DNA from: Enterococcus_C asini_A
Lineage (GTDB): Bacteria > Bacillota > Bacilli > Lactobacillales > Enterococcaceae
DNA length: 64,000 bases
Reading direction: 5' to 3' (one strand)
NCBI RefSeq assembly: GCF_031928785.1
Contig: NZ_JARQAL010000004.1
Each line of letters starts with the position of its first letter. Position 1 is the first letter of the stretch. The notes below the pieces were generated by a model. The model was given only the letters and a program-made list of their open reading frames with translations, searched no databases and was not told where the DNA came from. A program made the translations under genes and the position numbers. Below are positions 62,573 through 64,000 of the stretch, one piece after another.

Positions 62573-63070
62573 TTACCAGCGAAAGTGTTCAAAGACTTCT
62601 TGAGCATTGCGGGCTTTAAAGCAATAGATGTCGGGATGCTGGGCTAAGTATTTTTTTACTAATGGTTCTTGAGATTTAGGAAAATCCCAAATATAGCGTA
62701 AAAACTCCAAATCCATGCGATCAGGATTGCCACTGGGATTTTTTCGGCCCCGATAATGTAGGTAGCGTTTGAGTACGCGGTACATGGCAATCAATCGCGG
62801 GACTTTTAAATAAATCACTAGATCAGCGTGATCTAAGCGTTGAGGTAAAGTGGAAGCAAAATTACCGTCCATAATCCAGTATTTTTCTTTCATTAAAGGA
62901 ATCAGTTTAGCTTTCAGTTCTTCTGTGGTAATGGTCTTTTCATCATCTAGCCAAAACAGGCTATCTAACGAGATAATCGACAACTGTCTTTTTTGGGCGA
63001 TTTGCTTGGTTAAAGTCGATTTGCCACTGCCGGGAGAACCGAGCACGAGGATTCGTTGATAATTATTCAT
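62573..63070 (-). CDS. P-loop nucleotide kinase-like protein (topology-modulation/FlaR-like)
   Basis: A 165-residue P-loop protein with Walker A GSPGSGKST near the N-terminus, a lid-type segment and WIMDGNFASTLPQRLDHADL. It resembles the small AAA_18-like proteins named topology modulation proteins, which probably are small-molecule kinases. The real function is unknown. The ATG lies at 63070; a good ribosome site is AAAGGTTCC. It reads toward rpsD. Confidence 0.75.
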   Translation of the reverse strand: MNNYQRILVLGSPGSGKSTLTKQIAQKRQLSIISLDSLFWLDDEKTITTEELKAKLIPLMKEKYWIMDGNFASTLPQRLDHADLVIYLKVPRLIAMYRVLKRYLHYRGRKNPSGNPDRMDLEFLRYIWDFPKSQEPLVKKYLAQHPDIYCFKARNAQEVFEHFRW

Positions 63071-63148
63071 GGGGGAACCTTTCCAGTGAGTGAGTTTTCT
63101 GAAAGTAAAAGTTTTGTTTGCACGTTTTCATTGGTTTTCAAAAATTGC

Positions 63149-63177
63149 TTTACAAAACAGGCTTTCCTCATTACAAT
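63149..63177 (+). promoter_or_regulatory. Promoter of the FNT gene
   Basis: TTTACA (63149-63154), 17 bases, TACAAT (63172-63177), 64 bases before the start codon. Confidence 0.65.
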
Positions 63178-63241
63178 AGTAAGGGATTATGCGTATTTTG
63201 TAAATTGCACGTTGCCATACATATAGAAGAGGAGAAGAGAG

Positions 63242-64000
63242 ATGAATCCGGTATCACCATTGTTTGAAAAAATCGATATGTCCATCGAAAAGAAGGTCGA
63301 CTTAATCGAGAAAAGCTATCCCCGCTATGCTTTGCGAGCAATTTTGGCTTGTATGTTTTTAGGCTTAGGTACAGCGGTGGCTTTTGCGATTGGGATGAAA
63401 GCTGATCACATCGTTCCAGGGATAGGCAAAATGCTTTACGCCTTTATGTTCAGCTGGTCTTTAGTCATGATTTTATACATGAATGCGGAATTGGGAACCT
63501 CCAATATGCTGTACATGACAGTAGGTGTGTACCGCAAACGATTAAGCGTTCCGCTAGCTGCGAAAATTTTATTTACTTGTATTTTATTTAACTTAATCGG
63601 TGGGGTAGTCTTTGGGTTCTTACTGGCTCACACAGGGCCTTTCCAAGGGTTGGAAGAAGGAAACTTTTTCTTTACTTCCATTGCCGCCAAATTAGAAAAA
63701 TCCTCCATTCAGATTTTAATTGAAGGGATGTTTGCCAATATCGTAGTAAACACGGCGGTTTTGGTAAGTATGCGGATGAAAGATGACGGCGGGAAAGTGC
63801 CGGCGATTATCTTTATTATCTTTATTTTTGCTTTTCTAGGCTATGAACACGTTATTGCAAACTTCCCGGCCTTCACCATGGCTTTTGTGGCTTCCGGCGG
63901 TACGATTGAAGGCATGACGGTAGCTAGTGTTTTACACAACTTGATTTTTGCCTTTTTAGGCAATTATATCGGTGGTGGTCTAATCATGGGATTAGGCTAT
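63242..64000 (+). CDS. Formate/nitrite transporter family protein (partial)
   Basis: The first 253 residues of an FNT-family channel; the gene runs off the right edge with no stop. About six membrane segments can be seen, with ELGTSNMLYMTVGVYRKR and the half-helix regions typical of FocA/NirC-like proteins. AGAGGAGAAGAG precedes ATG 63242. The substrate (formate, nitrite or hydrosulfide) cannot be told. Confidence 0.8.
   Translation, partial: MNPVSPLFEKIDMSIEKKVDLIEKSYPRYALRAILACMFLGLGTAVAFAIGMKADHIVPGIGKMLYAFMFSWSLVMILYMNAELGTSNMLYMTVGVYRKRLSVPLAAKILFTCILFNLIGGVVFGFLLAHTGPFQGLEEGNFFFTSIAAKLEKSSIQILIEGMFANIVVNTAVLVSMRMKDDGGKVPAIIFIIFIFAFLGYEHVIANFPAFTMAFVASGGTIEGMTVASVLHNLIFAFLGNYIGGGLIMGLGY

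Overview
The window looks like the chromosome of a low-to-moderate GC Firmicute of the order Lactobacillales, most likely Enterococcus or a close relative. This rests on the Ami/Opp-type peptide transporter, the rnc-smc-HAD-ftsY cluster, a fused gshF, an HU gene, BioY under a BirA-like operator, many mannose-family PTS genes, and AGGAGG ribosome sites throughout. I could not run a search, so the genus is an inference.

Layout. 1-4700: oppBCDF (oppB start side only, upstream gene outside). 4785-10396: Mga-like regulator, amino-acid permease, P-type cation ATPase. 10730-18488: rnc, smc, HAD phosphatase, ftsY, CPBP protease, small membrane protein. 18600-19175: decayed IS30 transposase. 19305-32422: AT-richer sugar-amine island with two mannose-family PTSs, two FrlB-like SIS deglycases, a PfkB kinase, a divergent phosphofructokinase-like protein, a GntR/UTRA regulator and a LevR-type sigma54 activator. 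32584-40642: gshF, small conserved genes, a compact seven-gene run (GNAT to nucleotidyltransferase, plus a Tad2-like protein) and HU. 40839-43152: amidohydrolase and DgaE-like lyase. 43195-50916: bioY, the citrate synthase/aconitase/isocitrate dehydrogenase locus and glutathione peroxidase. 51341-52709: ECF-like sigma factor and membrane partner. 52763-57268: beta-glucoside operon with two antiterminator targets. 57869-59804: a DUF1648 gene split by an IS3-family element. 59833-64000: DUF1648 gene, XRE-repeat membrane protein, SdpI-like protein, rpsD with leader, a P-loop kinase-like protein and the start of a formate/nitrite-type transporter.

The most interesting part is the island at 19-32 kb. 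It appears to hold two interleaved routes for Amadori/Heyns products (fructoselysine/glucoselysine type). One set (SIS deglycase, PFK-like protein, GntR regulator, and a distant PTS operon) shares a palindromic operator, TTACCANTGGTAA. The other (PTS, SIS deglycase, PfkB kinase) lies behind a consensus sigma54 promoter next to its LevR-type activator. Other points worth checking are a one-mismatch parS sequence inside ftsY, a 44-base inverted repeat inside the PfkB gene, an 18-bp perfect inverted repeat between divergent promoters, and a structured orphan intergenic region upstream of 44121.
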